Positions 45,001 through 57,252 of a stretch of DNA of 64,000 nucleotides are shown one piece after another. The position numbers and the translations under genes are program-made. The DNA is from Catonia carolina (taxonomy: Eukaryota > Arthropoda > Insecta > Hemiptera > Achilidae). The notes under the pieces are model-generated. The model saw only the letters and a list, made by a program, of their open reading frames with translations, did no database searches and had not been told where the DNA came from. The stretch lies in contig JAQMRL010000012.1 of NCBI GenBank assembly GCA_035578175.1, forward strand, positions 17,959,715 to 18,023,714. Reading direction: 5' to 3'. Each line of letters opens with the position of its first letter. Within the stretch, counting starts at the first letter, position 1.

Positions 45001-46500
45001 TTAACTTTTATTGTATCTGCAGTATTAAAATTTGAGAGAAATACGTTTCTCTAAGGAGAGCGTGGATCCCTATCCTAAGCAATGTTAATGTTTGTACCTT
45101 TTTCTGAGCAACCACTACAGCTAGAGCTACAATTTTTTTTTGTATGAAAGGCCAGTCTTTGGTGCATAATTAGAATGTGTAGCGTTTAATTCTGGTACCT
45201 AAGAATTTTGATTTTCACAATTTTTTTAAAAAGAAACTATTTTTCATCGAAAAATCACCGAAAAAATTTTTTGTAACCAAATTTTTTTCTCCCACAATTT
45301 TCAATATTTTAAAAAACGGCACATTCAATCAATAGAACTGGACGATTAACATACTCCATAAAAATTTCAGCCTTGTACCTTTTGTGGAAGCTGACAAAAA
45401 AGTACATAAAGTTCTAAAAATTACGTTTTGAGATATTCGCGTTTAATAGTTTGAGTAACAAATACACGAGTGTAAACAAAGGCTGACCACAACCAAAAAT
45501 AGTGCAGGTTATAAACTTTTAGGTTACACTGCCAACCTATGAATAAATAAAAGAAAGACGGCAGTGTGAAAAAATAGTTTAATAAAATCACAATAAAATA
45601 TTAATTGAAAGGGAAAATTATTTTGTAAAATTTTGTGACAGATGGAAAAATCGACTTAAACATTCAATTATAAATTAATAAAATATTTTCTAGTTGGCAT
45701 AGCAACATGATTCTATCGCCATTTTAAAGCGCACATTTCAAATTGTATTTTTAACGATAAAACGAAAAATCGATTATTTTTTTATTTTTTCATTCCACAC
45801 TCCCCTTAAAATATATACTAATAGTTTTATGTTTTACTAATTTATTCGTGTTAAAACTATTAAATACTTTAGAATCAGTATTAAAAACGTAAAAAATATA
45901 ACATAAAAGAAATCCACTGAAATATTTTAAAAGGTTTTCTTTTATATTACGTCATTAGAATTGTGTTATTTTTAGAATTCTGTTACATTATCGGAATTGT
46001 ATGCGTACTAGTAAGTTATATTATTCGATGTAGCATTTTCTTCAATTTGTTTTTGAACACCCTGTGCCGATGTTGCTTATCCGACAGCTAAAGCAGAAAT
46101 GAGTGTCAGTACCCCTCCATATGGCCTGCTATAGCGCATCAATTCCCGAAGTGCAAACTGTTTCAGTGGACCTATACCTGTCACAATCAGTTGTTATAGT
46201 CCCTTGAGTCACGAGTTTGCCCTTGTTTGCAACGAGGAGTAAAGGGGAGAAAGCATCAGTGCGCATGCGCGACTGCTTTAATTTCAGTACGACAAACGTT
46301 ATAACTTAAACTATACCCAGAGTATATACAGTATATCGCGGATCCTTTTGTAGGTTAACTGTACGAATATAACTGTTCGTTACTGTAAACACAAATGTTG
46401 GTTTCTTGAAAATGTGGTGAACTATTCACAGTGCTGAAAGCAATGTAATAAAATGTTGTGAAGTTGAAGCTAAACAAAAATGTCTATCCGTGCCTCAACA
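45001..46500. other. no recognised feature
   Basis: AT-rich; a less AT-rich patch at about 46060-46300 includes GTGCGCATGCGCGAC. Confidence 0.35.
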
Positions 46501-46504
46501 AAAG

Positions 46505-46970
46505 CTGTGAGCGAGCGGCTAACTACTGTAATGTTTCTCTTTCCACAATTCGAAAAATAAAGAAGGAAATTAAGGACGTGAAGAAGATATTCTTTGACAG
46601 TTTTGTTGACACCTGGTAAAAAAAGAAAACGGTTAGGTAGATACTAGAGAGACTGATAATGAAAATGCCGATAACAGAGATAGTAAAGAAGGTGATTTTA
46701 TTCGTAATTACAGTAAATCAAACATTTCTAGTCATGTAATTAAGTTGTAGGCAATATTACAAGTCACATTTATCTCTTATAAGGTTTATGAAGAAAATAT
46801 TTTCTCGGAAAAAACCACAGATTACAAAATGTATTTAGAAACTGCACGGTAGTAAAATGTACGAGTAGTGTCTCACTGTTGAGGTTGGCAGCACTGCAAA
46901 CATTTCACTTCCCTTCCTCACAGCCCATACATACGAAAAGGCAATCTCGTGACTTTAGTATCTATACCAA
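46505..46970 (+). repeat. dispersed repeat C, copy 2
   Basis: See copy 1 at 1396-1895; shared segments include TTTTGTTGACACCTGGTAAA and GCACGGTAGTRAAATGTACG. Confidence 0.6.
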
Positions 46971-47629
46971 CCGTACACAAACTATTAACGTACTTTGAAC
47001 CGATCCGTTAACGATACTATTTTGAACGGCCTAACACTTTTCATTCACGATACAGATATAGGCTGACTTCACTATAAAGGCACTAACTGTTTTAATACCT
47101 GCGGTCTGATAGTTAATCTAGACCCTTCAAACAATTACAAGAGCTTTCTAACAAAATCTCCTTCTCGATCATAAAAGAGGGAATCAAAATAAAACAAACT
47201 TTTCTACTATTATTCAACAAATCAGTTGATTGATCTTCAGCTGATACGCATCCACTGAAATGCGTTTCCTCCACCATAGCAGCATATTTTAAGTTGAAAC
47301 TGTAGGCTTATACGTTTTGTAATGAGAACACCTGTGATGCACCTGGTGGGAAGCTATCTCCATTAGCGACTAGCGCATGTCATTTTCTCGGTTTCCAGAT
47401 AATAAATTTCATTTCTTAGAAATCCTATTCAAAATATCTCATTCATTGCAGTTCACTATCCTTGTTCAACATAATCCACCCCATACAATACACAATTCTT
47501 GTAATAAACAACCGATTCCAACAATCGTTTCTGAAATGTTAAAGTATTTTAGCTTAATATTTAACACCGGGCAAGAGGAAGTAAAAAATACAACAGTATT
47601 GTAGTGTAAAAAAATTTTTATTTGTTTTC
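46971..47629. other. no recognised feature
   Basis: A 75-codon frame at 47377-47604 shows no domain. Confidence 0.35.
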
Positions 47630-48000
47630 ACCAATTCTTTTATTATTTTTAATCCCTAATGTGTGTGCTTGGCAATCTGTTCAATTTAAGAACAATTAGC
47701 AACCCCATAACCCAATAAAATGATGATGAAATATATCACGTGTAATTGAGGTGTAGTCTAGAACAGACTCAGGCCGACCATTCCTGAAAAAATATGGTTA
47801 ATTAAACCCCAACCATCAAAGTACACCAGTAACCACTGTCTAGTATTCATTATAGTATAGTATTATATCCATATAAAAGTAACTTACCTTTACTAGGATT
47901 TGAACCACGGAACATACATCTGCGAAAATCATCTGTTAAGCAACTGACTAGCGGCGACTACTTTACCACCAGATTAACGCAATGGGTAAACCACCAATTC
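47630..48000 (-). mobile_element. SINE family D copy
   Basis: Minus-strand A-box-like GTGGTAAAGTAGTCGCCGCT, B-box-like GGTTCAAATCCTAGTAAAGG, body ACCACTGTCTAGT complement, tail TTAGGGATTAAAAATAATAA. Internal expansion TAGTATAGTATTA near 47855. Confidence 0.7.
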
Positions 48001-48508
48001 TGTTTCTTAAAAATTCATTACTATAAATACGTAGTAAATAAAATTTATTGACCTCAAATTTTTTATTTTAGTTAAGTTAAAGAAAAAATATTTCAGTACA
48101 GTTAAAAAAATATAAAAGTCCATTTCTAAAAATTTTAAGTATTTTTTTCTTTTAATTACGCTTCATGTATTTTTAAATTTATTCAAGACTATTATTTTCT
48201 TAATATGATTCTTCCATCAACAATCTTTTGTTCGCCTGTTCTCCTGATTTTCAACTAGAAGCTTCTCGCGTTAAAACCTGGAATTACAACAAAATATTAA
48301 AAAAATAGTCGGTAGACAGATTGACTGTTTTAAGGCAAAACTATAAGACGGTTTTGACTGAAAATTTCGGTTTTTTTATGTTTTTCAATAGTTCAGACCT
48401 AGATCTACCGGAAAAACATTAAATTACATTAAATAATTATTTTAATGAAAAAAATAAGTTTTTGGTAGGTTTATCCAGAAAAATTATCAATTCACCATGA
48501 ACGAATAT
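48001..48508. other. no recognised feature
   Basis: AT-rich. Confidence 0.35.
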
Positions 48509-48521
48509 TTTTCATAATTTT

Positions 48522-48689
48522 TTTTTTACTTTATTTTTATGTCGCATCAACAGCTCGGTCATTAGCGATCACGGTGGGATATGTAACGATGGGTTTAATT
48601 TGTGATCATTTTCAGACCCTGGCCGGGAATCGAAACCGGGACCTCCGCTTGGTAGACTAGCGCGCTACCACTACGCTACGGAGGCGGCC
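48522..48689 (-). mobile_element. tRNA-Gly-derived SINE
   Basis: Same family as 4643-4824, with perfect 13-bp target duplication TTTTCATAATTTT at 48509-48521 and 48690-48702. Confidence 0.9.
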
Positions 48690-48739
48690 TTTTCATAATT
48701 TTACACTGATCGTTTTAGAGCAAAGGCACAGTTCCTATA

Positions 48740-49630
48740 CTAGACGGTAGTGGTCACGCGCAGCAGCTGTGAAATATAAGATGACGTAGTCTGGTCCCAA
48801 CAACTCGGCCGGTGCGTAATGACGGTAGGATTTTTGTATTGTTTTTACAAACATAGCGGTTTAGAAATGTTTAGACGGGAAATCGATTTTAATTTTAATA
48901 ATTCTTCGTTTGCGGCCTGAAGTTTTCTCTAAATAACTTGTTTTCTTCTTTTAATTCGGCGTTTTCACGTTTGAAGAGATCAGTTTCCTCTGACTGCGCA
49001 ACATTAAAATTTGGCGGTTCTTCATTAAAAAGAGGCCTATCTTTCTCTACGACTATCCATTCATTTTGTGAACTGCCTGTATTGTAATTGGATGATGAGT
49101 TTAAAATATCACAAACTTCCTTACAAGTGAATCGCTTCTCTGCTTGATTTTCACGTTCACTACAAGTCAGATTTACCGGACCTGGAACGGCACTACAAAT
49201 CGGTAAATTTAAATGTGGGACTGAGTTCGTCTTTAAGACACATTTTAATGGGAAATGTAGCAACTCAGACTTTAAATCGCGTATATAATCCGATTCGTCG
49301 AAATGTACTGAACACACGCGACCACTATCAGCAGAAAATGAATCGGCCCACTTGCAAGCATTTATCCACTTCATTCTAGTTTCAATGGCCTTTGGAAAAC
49401 GGTAAAACTTATAATGCCCAACTCCTTTTGTTGTCAATCGTGATTAGAACACCCGGCAATCGCACACCACACCATTATTAAAGACTAGTAAAGTATTACA
49501 GACCGTATTAAGACTAGTAAACATCACAGACCAACACCGTACGTATCGTGCGTCGGCTGTCGCTGGTGACCAGTGACGTCAGAGGGCGGGCTTGTCACTG
49601 TGCATATTGTTGATGATCCCTACCGTCTAG
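48740..49630 (-). mobile_element. non-autonomous THAP-domain DNA element
   Basis: Short inverted ends CTAGACGGTAG (left) and CTACCGTCTAG (right), flanked by TA (48738-39, 49631-32). It contains one reading region, a THAP gene remnant on the minus strand. About 890 bp; no transposase catalytic domain. Confidence 0.6.
48895..49475 (-). pseudogene. THAP zinc-finger protein, frameshifted
   Basis: THAP domains are C2CH zinc-binding DNA-binding folds found in P-element transposases and derived host proteins. An ATG at 49475 starts MVWCAIAGCSNHD, giving the first two Cys; a one-base frameshift at about 49437 then leads into the 180-codon open frame: GVGHYKFYRFPK, MKWINACKWADSF (the invariant Trp), GRVCSVHFDESDYI (second Cys and His) and AVP-like SVPHLNLP. 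The C-terminus (FKRENAELKEENKLFRENF) is predicted coiled coil, as in P-type transposases. Stop at 48895-48897. The rest of a transposase is absent. Confidence 0.85.
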
Positions 49631-50211
49631 TAAAGTAACCGGGAGCAAAAGGAATTTTAGTTTTTGTAAATATCTGCACTTCTGTTTTTAATATTCTCAG
49701 CTGCTGTTTCAGCTTTCTAACTAAGAGTTGATGGGAAATTTGCTTGTTTGTGTACATTTGTTTTTGATTTATGCCCTATTGTTTGTTTGCTGTTCCCATA
49801 AATTTAGATTTTTAACATTTAAGTACATATTTTTCGAAACCATTAAACCTATCGGGCTGAAATTGTTATCAGTTGTTCATCTCGTAGATGCACATATACC
49901 GGTATTTTTATCACTTCCACACAAACATGCTCCAAAAATTAGTAATATGCAAAAACGTAGAAAGAAAACTGTAAACATTTTATTTTAATCGTTATTTTGT
50001 TTTACATGTTATAGTCCAACATATTAAATAAAAAAGTTTCAGTAGCTAGAAAAACCCGATAAACGTAAGTGTGTAAGTTTTATTTCCTATCGTTTACCAA
50101 TAAAATGAAAAATGTTTCTAAAAATAGTAAATTTAACATTGGCGGAATACAAAGAACAGTCTTACCTTTATTCCAATATTCTAGATGAGGTATTTAAATA
50201 ATAACTGTATC
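49631..50211. other. no recognised feature
   Basis: A frame at 49728-49988 is hydrophobic at its start but has no family signature. Confidence 0.35.
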
Positions 50212-50930
50212 TTTCCCTACAATAACATATAGGGAAGGAAAGTGTTTTTTTCATATCGAATTTCCAAAATAGTTTCACCGGATCATCCGAAGTAGTAGCT
50301 ATTCATACAAATTTTCACTTTTTTGCAATTTTCTCAAAAACGCTCCTACAATTTTTTTTAAATCGCTTTATTAACTGCATTTTTTTGTTATACAAGACAA
50401 GGTAATCGCCATGTCGGCTAAAATTCTTGGGGGCTGTGTTCTCGTTCTAAATATGGGGTTTTTAAGATTGCGGCCTTAATAAATATGCATTTTAGGCAAA
50501 AGTGTATTTTTAATAAATGTTGTACAAAAAAAAACCTTCAGTTTTTATTTTAAACGTTTCTTCTACAAAGTTTAGTTTGGCATAAATTCGTGATTGTCTG
50601 TATTTTTCTCATAAATTTCAGTTAAAAAATTGAACTTTTTAATGTAGCGGCCTTAGTATGCATTTTACGACAAAAGTGTTACAATCAGAGTAATAAGACA
50701 AAAAACCATCTGCAACTATCATTTCACGCATTTTCTTCTGCAGAGCCTAATTAGTAATTTTCCGTATTTTTAATTCGAAAGAAATTGATTTTCATTTTGT
50801 GTCATTCATTTATAAATTGAAGTTAGGTTGTTTTTAATTAACATTGTTTATATTGTTTTTAGGTTATATTGTTCATAATTTACATTTGCTAGAGAAAGTA
50901 GTGTGAGTGTTTCACACCAGTTTTTTTATA
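50212..50930 (-). repeat. family H copy, microsatellite deleted
   Basis: 3' hairpin CTTTCCC...GGGAAGGAAAG at the left, then both units, to GTGTGAGTGTTTCACACCAG at the right. Confidence 0.8.
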
Positions 50931-51024
50931 AATTTAAAAGAAGTTATTGTTATTGAGAATCAACCGGATCCCGAACGAACCTGGAATAAAGTCAGAATAT
51001 TAACTAATACAACGTTGTCCCATT

Positions 51025-51430
51025 GTTGTTGTTTAGGTCAACAGCCGAAAGGCTGGTTTGAACCTCTAGAGGTTTTACTAAGTAAAAACGAGGAGTGAGG
51101 TGTTTTACTACTGCCTTCTTCACTGAGTTGGAAAGTATGCTTATCAGCATGCCAGGCCCTCCAAAAAGCACCCACTTTCCACCCTGCAAATGATGACACC
51201 TTCACTTCATTCACCACAGGGTCTGGTTGTATAGTGAAATTCATTACTCTCAGAGGAGATAACTCTGACTAGTGTCTTTTACACCTCTACCTCTTCTGTT
51301 CTTATATAGTTCAGTCATATAATTGGCTGACCATGTGATAAGAAACAGAACTATTTTTATAGCCCTGGGACCAGCAGATTGAGTGCAAATAATTTAACAC
51401 TCAACCTCCCCATCATGGGTCGGTTGTCCC
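51025..51430 (+). repeat. repeat B, best single copy
   Basis: CAACAGCCGAAAGGCTGGTT at the 5' end, then GGTTTGAACC, through TCTCAGAGGAGATAACTCTG, to CCTCCCCATCATGGGTCGG. Confidence 0.75.
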
Positions 51431-51814
51431 ATTATATTTTATTAATTACTGGTATTGTTGTCTTCTGAACGTTTGCTAAATACGTATAGTTTCTAGTAGT
51501 AATTTTGTACTGTTAGGTTTTCCACGGAAGGATATCGATTTGTCAACATTCATAAGGCAACGTGACCACTTGCTAAACATTTGACTGTCTGATACAGTGA
51601 TCCGTTTGCATTTAGTTCTCGAAATCAATCAAACAGTGACCCGTTTCAACAAGCAGCACGATTACTATTGTAACACGAATAATATTGGTTTGTTTTACTG
51701 AACCTAATCACTATAGTGTCATGTACATATGTTCAATTGGTACTATGCGCGCGCGCGTGTGTGTGTGTGTGTACATTAATTAACTGGGTGTTTCAAAATG
51801 CATTGCCTATCTAT
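51431..51814. other. no recognised gene
   Basis: GC/TG microsatellite at 51748-51772; GGGTGTTTCAAAATGCATTG at 51786 resembles a DNA-transposon end. Confidence 0.35.
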
Positions 51815-51824
51815 ATATATAAAT

Positions 51825-51900
51825 AAATGGGAAATAAATTACAACAGTTGATAGCTTTAAGTATCTCGGGGAGATAGAAATTTTCTTGAAATCGGAAACA
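51825..51900 (+). pseudogene. short LINE scrap
   Basis: TTVDSFKYLGEIEI, the 'V..FKYLG' motif after the LINE palm; a different LINE family from the next. Confidence 0.45.
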
Positions 51901-51929
51901 ACAAGTTCGTGTGAAAGTTGTTCAAATGA

Positions 51930-52890
51930 TGAAAAACTGGCAAAAATTGACGGCCCTCAGGGATCTGTCATTCTGCAGATCTGTTCTCATTATTTATTAA
52001 TGATTCATTACTTGAACCCATCTGTGGTAGAATTACAGCTTTTGCTGATGATATTGCATTTATCTACGCAAGTGATGACTGGTCACAAATTTATGACATA
52101 TCACACAATTTAGTATTGCTAAGAAGTTGGTGTGAAAAAAATGCAATGGTAATAAATGCGTCAAAAACGAAAATAGTTAATTTTGACTTGGCTTCAATTT
52201 TGAACGTGATATTAAATATCACGTTTGTACCAATCCTGCCTCCTGCAACTGTGAAGTAATTGAACAGCTAAAAGAAATAAAATATTTTTTAAGAGTGGTT
52301 CTTGATGATAGGGTCTTATTTAGAAATCATGTGAATCAACTACATTCTGATATCAGAAAATCAATTTGGGTATTTTCTTTCTTAAGAAACCTTTGTGGTT
52401 TAAATCTAACGAGATCTTTATATTTCTCTTTGGTTAAATCTCATCTTCAGTATGCTATAGAATTTTCGTGGCGGGAGGGGTGGATGATAAACTAATAAAT
52501 AAATTGTTTGTAACTCAAAAATACTTCTTTAAAATAATATTATTTAAAAGTCAGAGAGACAGTACCGTTAACGATTTTAAAAGTTTTCGAATCTTGCCCA
52601 ATAAAAACTTATTTATTTTTAAAGTTTTAAAATCGTTTTATAAAAAAGTGGCAAGAGAGGTAATGAAAACTTTTATCACACAACTATCAAGCTTACTTTT
52701 CGTAAGACCGAAAGTTAATAAATCCATTTTTGCAAAAACTTTTGTTTATTTAGGTCCGAAGTGCTTTAACCTGTTGCCTTTTGAAATTAAAAATAGCTTA
52801 AACATGTTAACAGTTTCAAGAAAGGTTACGGATTGTCTCAATAACACAACTGATGTTGATTCACTTGTAAGAATAGTGGGTTAGTGTCGG
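51930..52890 (+). pseudogene. LINE reverse-transcriptase C-terminal half
   Basis: GPQGSVIL ('GVPQGSVLGPLLF'), then in the next frame FADDIAFIYASDDWSQIYDI (catalytic ADD at about 52044), LVLLRSWCEKNAMVINASKT (the 'W...N...L...KT' helix), VVLDDRVLFRNHVNQL ('LGV.LD..L.F..H'), SLVKSHLQYAIEF ('L..S.L.Y'), and an open 138-codon terminus (52468-52884) with DSTVNDFKSFRILPNKNLFI. CR1/jockey-like order. Broken by several frame changes, but the last third is intact. Confidence 0.85.
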
Positions 52891-52937
52891 TATTTTACCA
52901 ATGCTGGCTTGCAGTGCTTGCTATCCAGTACTTCTAT

Positions 52938-53058
52938 CCAGTACTTAGGTTATGTTTTTTTCATTTTGCATTGTTTACTAATGATTAAACGTAGATTATT
53001 TATATTTTATTATTATACATTGGCAAGACAAAGGTTGTTTAATTGTTTCGCACCAGAT
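52938..53058 (-). repeat. family H 5' end
   Basis: TTAGGTTATGTTTTTTTCAT to TTGTTTCGCACCAGATTTTT. Confidence 0.65.
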
Positions 53059-54477
53059 TTTTTTGATATGTTTTGAGCTTTACAATGGGTTTTTAGGTTC
53101 GTTTGACCTAAAATTTGAATTTTAGAGAAAATTTTACAATATAATATTATAACATGGTGATAATATAGAAATGGTTGATGGAATTTATTGTTTATTGTAA
53201 GAATTATGTATTGTACGAGGTAAAGTGTGATAACAACAATAATGAATTGCAATTAATGAGATATTTTTAATAGGAGTTCTAGGAAATTAAAAATTGTAGA
53301 AACGTTTGTTTTTATTTTGATTCCTTCTACGATGTTACAGAAGAGCGGTGAGTTTGTTAAAAGGATTTTGATTGTTTGGGAAACTAATAGACCGCAGATA
53401 TAAATCAGTTAGTGCCTTTGCAGTCGGTCAGTCAATAATTGAATCATGAATGAAAAGTGTTGTCGGGCCGTTCAAATTAATATCGTTGCGGGACCGATTC
53501 TGCATATGTTAAATAGTGCGTGTGCGTGCGGGCACAATCGGTTGTCAACAGGTGAAACAATTGTTTTGGTTTTTAAGGACAGTATTATATTGTTATTCAA
53601 GTTTAGTTTAAGCTTAAATTTTGAAATTGACTTAATTTATGTAATCTAATTATATTTGTTAGTAGTTTAATTTTAATACAATACATATCCTGGAGCACAG
53701 ATATGCTAATTTTAAATTTTAAAGTAATTCAAAAAGTACTAACCTTAAGGTTATCCTGTAAACTTCAAGACCGATTATAATAATTCCGAATTATGAAAAT
53801 CTAAAAAAGTAAATTTTAAAAATTAAATTCTACCTGATAGTAAAAATAAATAAATTGTTCGTTTAACATTAGCAGATTTAATAGCAAACAAAATTAAACT
53901 CATCTGCTCGTGTTCAACCAGATAACATCAAATTAAAACTGCGAAATCGTAATCAGTAATTAGTTCCACCTTGTTTTTTTTTAAAAACATAAACTTTTTT
54001 ATCAATTAAATTGATGTAACTAAAATTTACGACACAAATTTGTCCTGATCAACGATTCGAGTACAGATATATAAGCAAATTAAACAAGAAATAAAATTTA
54101 CACAAGTCTCACATGATTCAATTAAATTTATAAATGGAGCAGCAAAAAATACTAACTTTATCGTTACTTCAAGCAATAATTATACTACAGAGCAGAGACC
54201 ACCAATAGAAGACTAGAAATAAACACCTAATACTTCCGCAATCGACAACAAAAGGCTCTTTATCAGAGTCACCACGGTTATTTGGCACCCAAAATGTTCA
54301 ATTTGCTTCCTTTTCACGTAAAAAGCTTCAACGATAGCTTTCAAAAGTAGCGTCCATGAATAAATAATTAATGTAGGATGAGCCAACAAAGAAGTGTTAA
54401 TTTAAAAATAAAGTTTTTAGCTTGCTTATAAATAGTACTGTATTATATAATGAACAACTAAACAAAAAACAGTTATA
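53059..54477. other. no recognised feature
   Basis: AT-rich. A frame at 53446-53649 (Cys-containing, VAGPILHMLNSACACGHNRL) has no recognisable family. Confidence 0.35.
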
Positions 54478-55868
54478 TCCAGAGTGGCCCATATGTCGGT
54501 TTCCCCAATATTGACGGAAATCGGAAGAAAGTTTAATGGAATATGAAACCTATAGACAAAAAAACAAATTTATTATATGAACTGTACATATATATTACCT
54601 TGAAAATGTTAAAGTAATGTAAATGTTAAAGTATGTTAAAGTCTATACACTTTATACAGCGACTTAAAACTGATTTACAAATTTTCAACAGTAACATTTT
54701 ATCGTCATTAATATAATCAAATGCAATTTCAATTGAACATTTTAGTTTGTGCAGGTTTTGTGGCTTAGAAGTATACTACTTTAGTTCCTTTACAATGCCC
54801 CATGGTGAAAAATCACATGGCGTTAAGTCCGGGAAGCGCGCAGGCCATTCGATTGTACCACGACGACCAATCCATTCATCTACTTTGGAATTTAAAAACT
54901 CACAAACTTCCATACCAAAATGTGCTGGAGCGCCATCTTGTTGCCAGATGAGCGTTGGGTATTGTAAACAGGATTGTTTTCAAGTTCCGGAAATACTACT
55001 TCCTGGAACATTTGTAAGTGATTTTCCACGTTAAACTTTTCCCTCAAAAAAAACAAGGACCTATCAGTGCCGTATTCGAAATACCTCCCCATACCATAAC
55101 ACCAGGCACATTAAGTTGTTTTTTGAATTACAATATGAGAATTTGTATCCGACCAGTAAACGCAGTTATGCCAATTAACACGTCCATTGAGTTTGAAACA
55201 TGCCTCATCGACTATAAAATTGATCGCAAAAAGTTTGGATCGGCTTCTGCACGGATCGCTATCCGTGTCTCACAGAACTGTCTCACAGAATTCCAACCCC
55301 CTGTCACTATCGTCCTCAGGAAGTGCTTGGAGTAAAGATGGACAAAATGGATTTAATTTTTAATTCCTTCATCATCCTTTGCACGCTAGTTCGTAATAAC
55401 TCTTGTTCAGAAGATGCCTTACGAGCTGATTTCACAGGACTGGATACAAACGCTGCAGCAACCTTTTGTAAGTTATCGTTATTGTAAATCTATCGTGGAC
55501 GACCACACTTCGGGGCATTTAATACGCTTCCTGTATTTTCAAATTTCTTATTTAACTTTCGTAATTGTTACTGAGTCGGTAACGACACACCTGGATACTT
55601 ATCACTAAATTCTTCCAGTACTTTAGCAGAATTTTTATGATGCTTCCACCACAACTGAAACATATAAACTCGTTGTTCAGTTGTAAACCTTTTAAAAATA
55701 CCGTTAGGAAGAAAAAAAATAGTAACTACATGGAGACGTACCTCACACTAGCCACTGTTACAGACAACTAATGAATGTTGTACGTGATGCTACCGACATT
55801 ACACTATTACCAATTAATCAAAATTATATGTCCCATCTCATGGGGAAACCGACATATGGGCAACCCGG
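54478..55868 (-). mobile_element. Tc1/mariner element, near full length
   Basis: Inverted ends share GCCCATATGTCGGTTTCCCC (left, about 54488-54507) with the right complement at about 55841-55860. TA at 54476-77 and 55869-70. Length 1.39 kb. Confidence 0.85.
54760..55720 (-). pseudogene. Tc1/mariner transposase, broken
   Basis: Minus strand. N-terminal: GIFKRFTTEQRVYMFQLWWK and NSAKVLEEFSDKYPGVSLPT (helix-turn-helix), then a stop. Middle: FGRYFEYGTDRSLFF and NVENHLQMFQEVVFPELENN in another frame. C-terminal: LIWQQDGAPAHFGMEVCEFL (second catalytic Asp) and IEWPARFPDLTPCDFSPWGI (third Asp), with 40 residues between these two Asp by my count. Frameshifts and stops prevent function. Confidence 0.85.
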
Positions 55869-56130
55869 TATAATACTCTTTCGGCCAAATAGTCGCGCGT
55901 GACAAGGTTGCAAGCAGTTAAATTGAATTGATTGACGTGGTCTTCGACAGTATGTGTTTTATGTATATCTATTGTGTTATGTATTATGTATTTTGTGAAA
56001 TTTGTGTAAACGTGTTCCTAATGATGTCTCCGAGGGAGGCGAAGTATATCTCGAATGTGTAATACTCTGAGTTGAGTAGATAATTTTGTTTTGTTCGGCT
56101 GTTCATTATTTATTTAGTGTATAAATAAAG
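55869..56130. other. no recognised gene; palindrome-family scrap
   Basis: GTAATACTCTGAGTTGAGTA with TTTTGTTCGGCTGTTCATTA (56060-56112) matches the right half of the palindrome region at 8505-8565. Confidence 0.4.
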
Positions 56131-56247
56131 CTATAAAAGGAATAAAGGAAAAAATTGACGCAGGAATAAAAATTCAAGGATAAACAATAAAAATTCTGAG
56201 ATTCGCCGATGATATAGTAGTATTAGCCGAGACAAAGAAAAACTATA

Positions 56248-57142
56248 TGTGGGATACAGCAGCTGAATAGTAGTACAACTCCTGTATACCTTTGGGTTGA
56301 TTACGTTAATTAGCTGGATCGAATACAGCTTGTACACATAAAGACGCGATGTGGCTTCGACGCGCACATTAGACGTATAGCTTAGCTCGTTATTTATAGG
56401 TACAATGGTAAGGATGTTCGAATACACAAAATATAAGAAGGAAGAAAGCTCTATCATGTATTAACTTGGTACTTACAAGTTTTGAGTGCGTAGATTGCTG
56501 CGGCGATTAGTTATTACACACACTGATGAAATTGACACTTAATACGGCTGCAAGCCTGCTTGAATAGTCACACATAAGAGTTTACACAAATCACTTTAGC
56601 ACTGAAATCGTTCGAACAGTTTTAACATTGATAGAGCCTAGGAAAGTCACGGCAGGAAAATGTAGGATATCGTTACAAGTTCACACATGAATCGCTAAGT
56701 TCGTTAATCGAATGTACGCCCGTTAAATGTATTTGAGTAGCTAATTGCAATAAGCCCGTTGTTTCGAATTGCACGTTAAACGGGGCCGTAAAGGCATACT
56801 TATACGGCGACAACACTTGAGAGATGCGAATGGCGTTAGGCGTTACTGACGCCTCGTGACGGCGTCCGTTGAGACCGTGGTGCGCTACACGACCGGCACG
56901 TTCGAGAGTTTGACTTACAGTGAGAAGGATTCGGGAAAGAAAGGAATATGGCGGGGAGTGAAAATTAATAGAATTTTGCTATTGGCGGAGAGCGGGGCAC
57001 GTGAGCAAGAATCGCACATGCGCTGAGCTAATTAGTGTGGTAATCAATGCAGAATCAATATTAGGGATTTAATCGAGCGGGAAGATCTTATTCTAGAATA
57101 ATCGACGGCGCGGGGTATTTGAACTTATTGTAATACTGAACA
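56248..57142. mobile_element. solo LTR
   Basis: 895-bp non-coding segment beginning TGTGGGATAC and ending TACTGAACA (TG...CA, short inverted TGT/ACA), with a perfect 5-bp target duplication CTATA at 56243-56247 and 57143-57147. Noticeably more GC-rich than its surroundings. No internal retroviral-type genes; presumed LTR-LTR recombination product. The clade (Gypsy or Bel-Pao) cannot be decided. Confidence 0.85.
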
Positions 57143-57252
57143 CTATAGGATATCTTAAATGGAATGGATGAGGTCATGAGACAGGATTACTTCATGAAAA
57201 TTAATAAGAACAAAACGAAAGTGTTGTGCAGCAGCAAGGGTGGTTTAGCTGA

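Noticed and set aside
52295..52495. Independent small gene
   Set aside because: Continuous in motif order with the LINE reverse transcriptase at 51930-52890, separated only by a frame change.
54747..55335. Plus-strand frames of 95 and 105 codons
   Set aside because: Antisense to the mariner transposase; only the minus-strand translation carries catalytic motifs.
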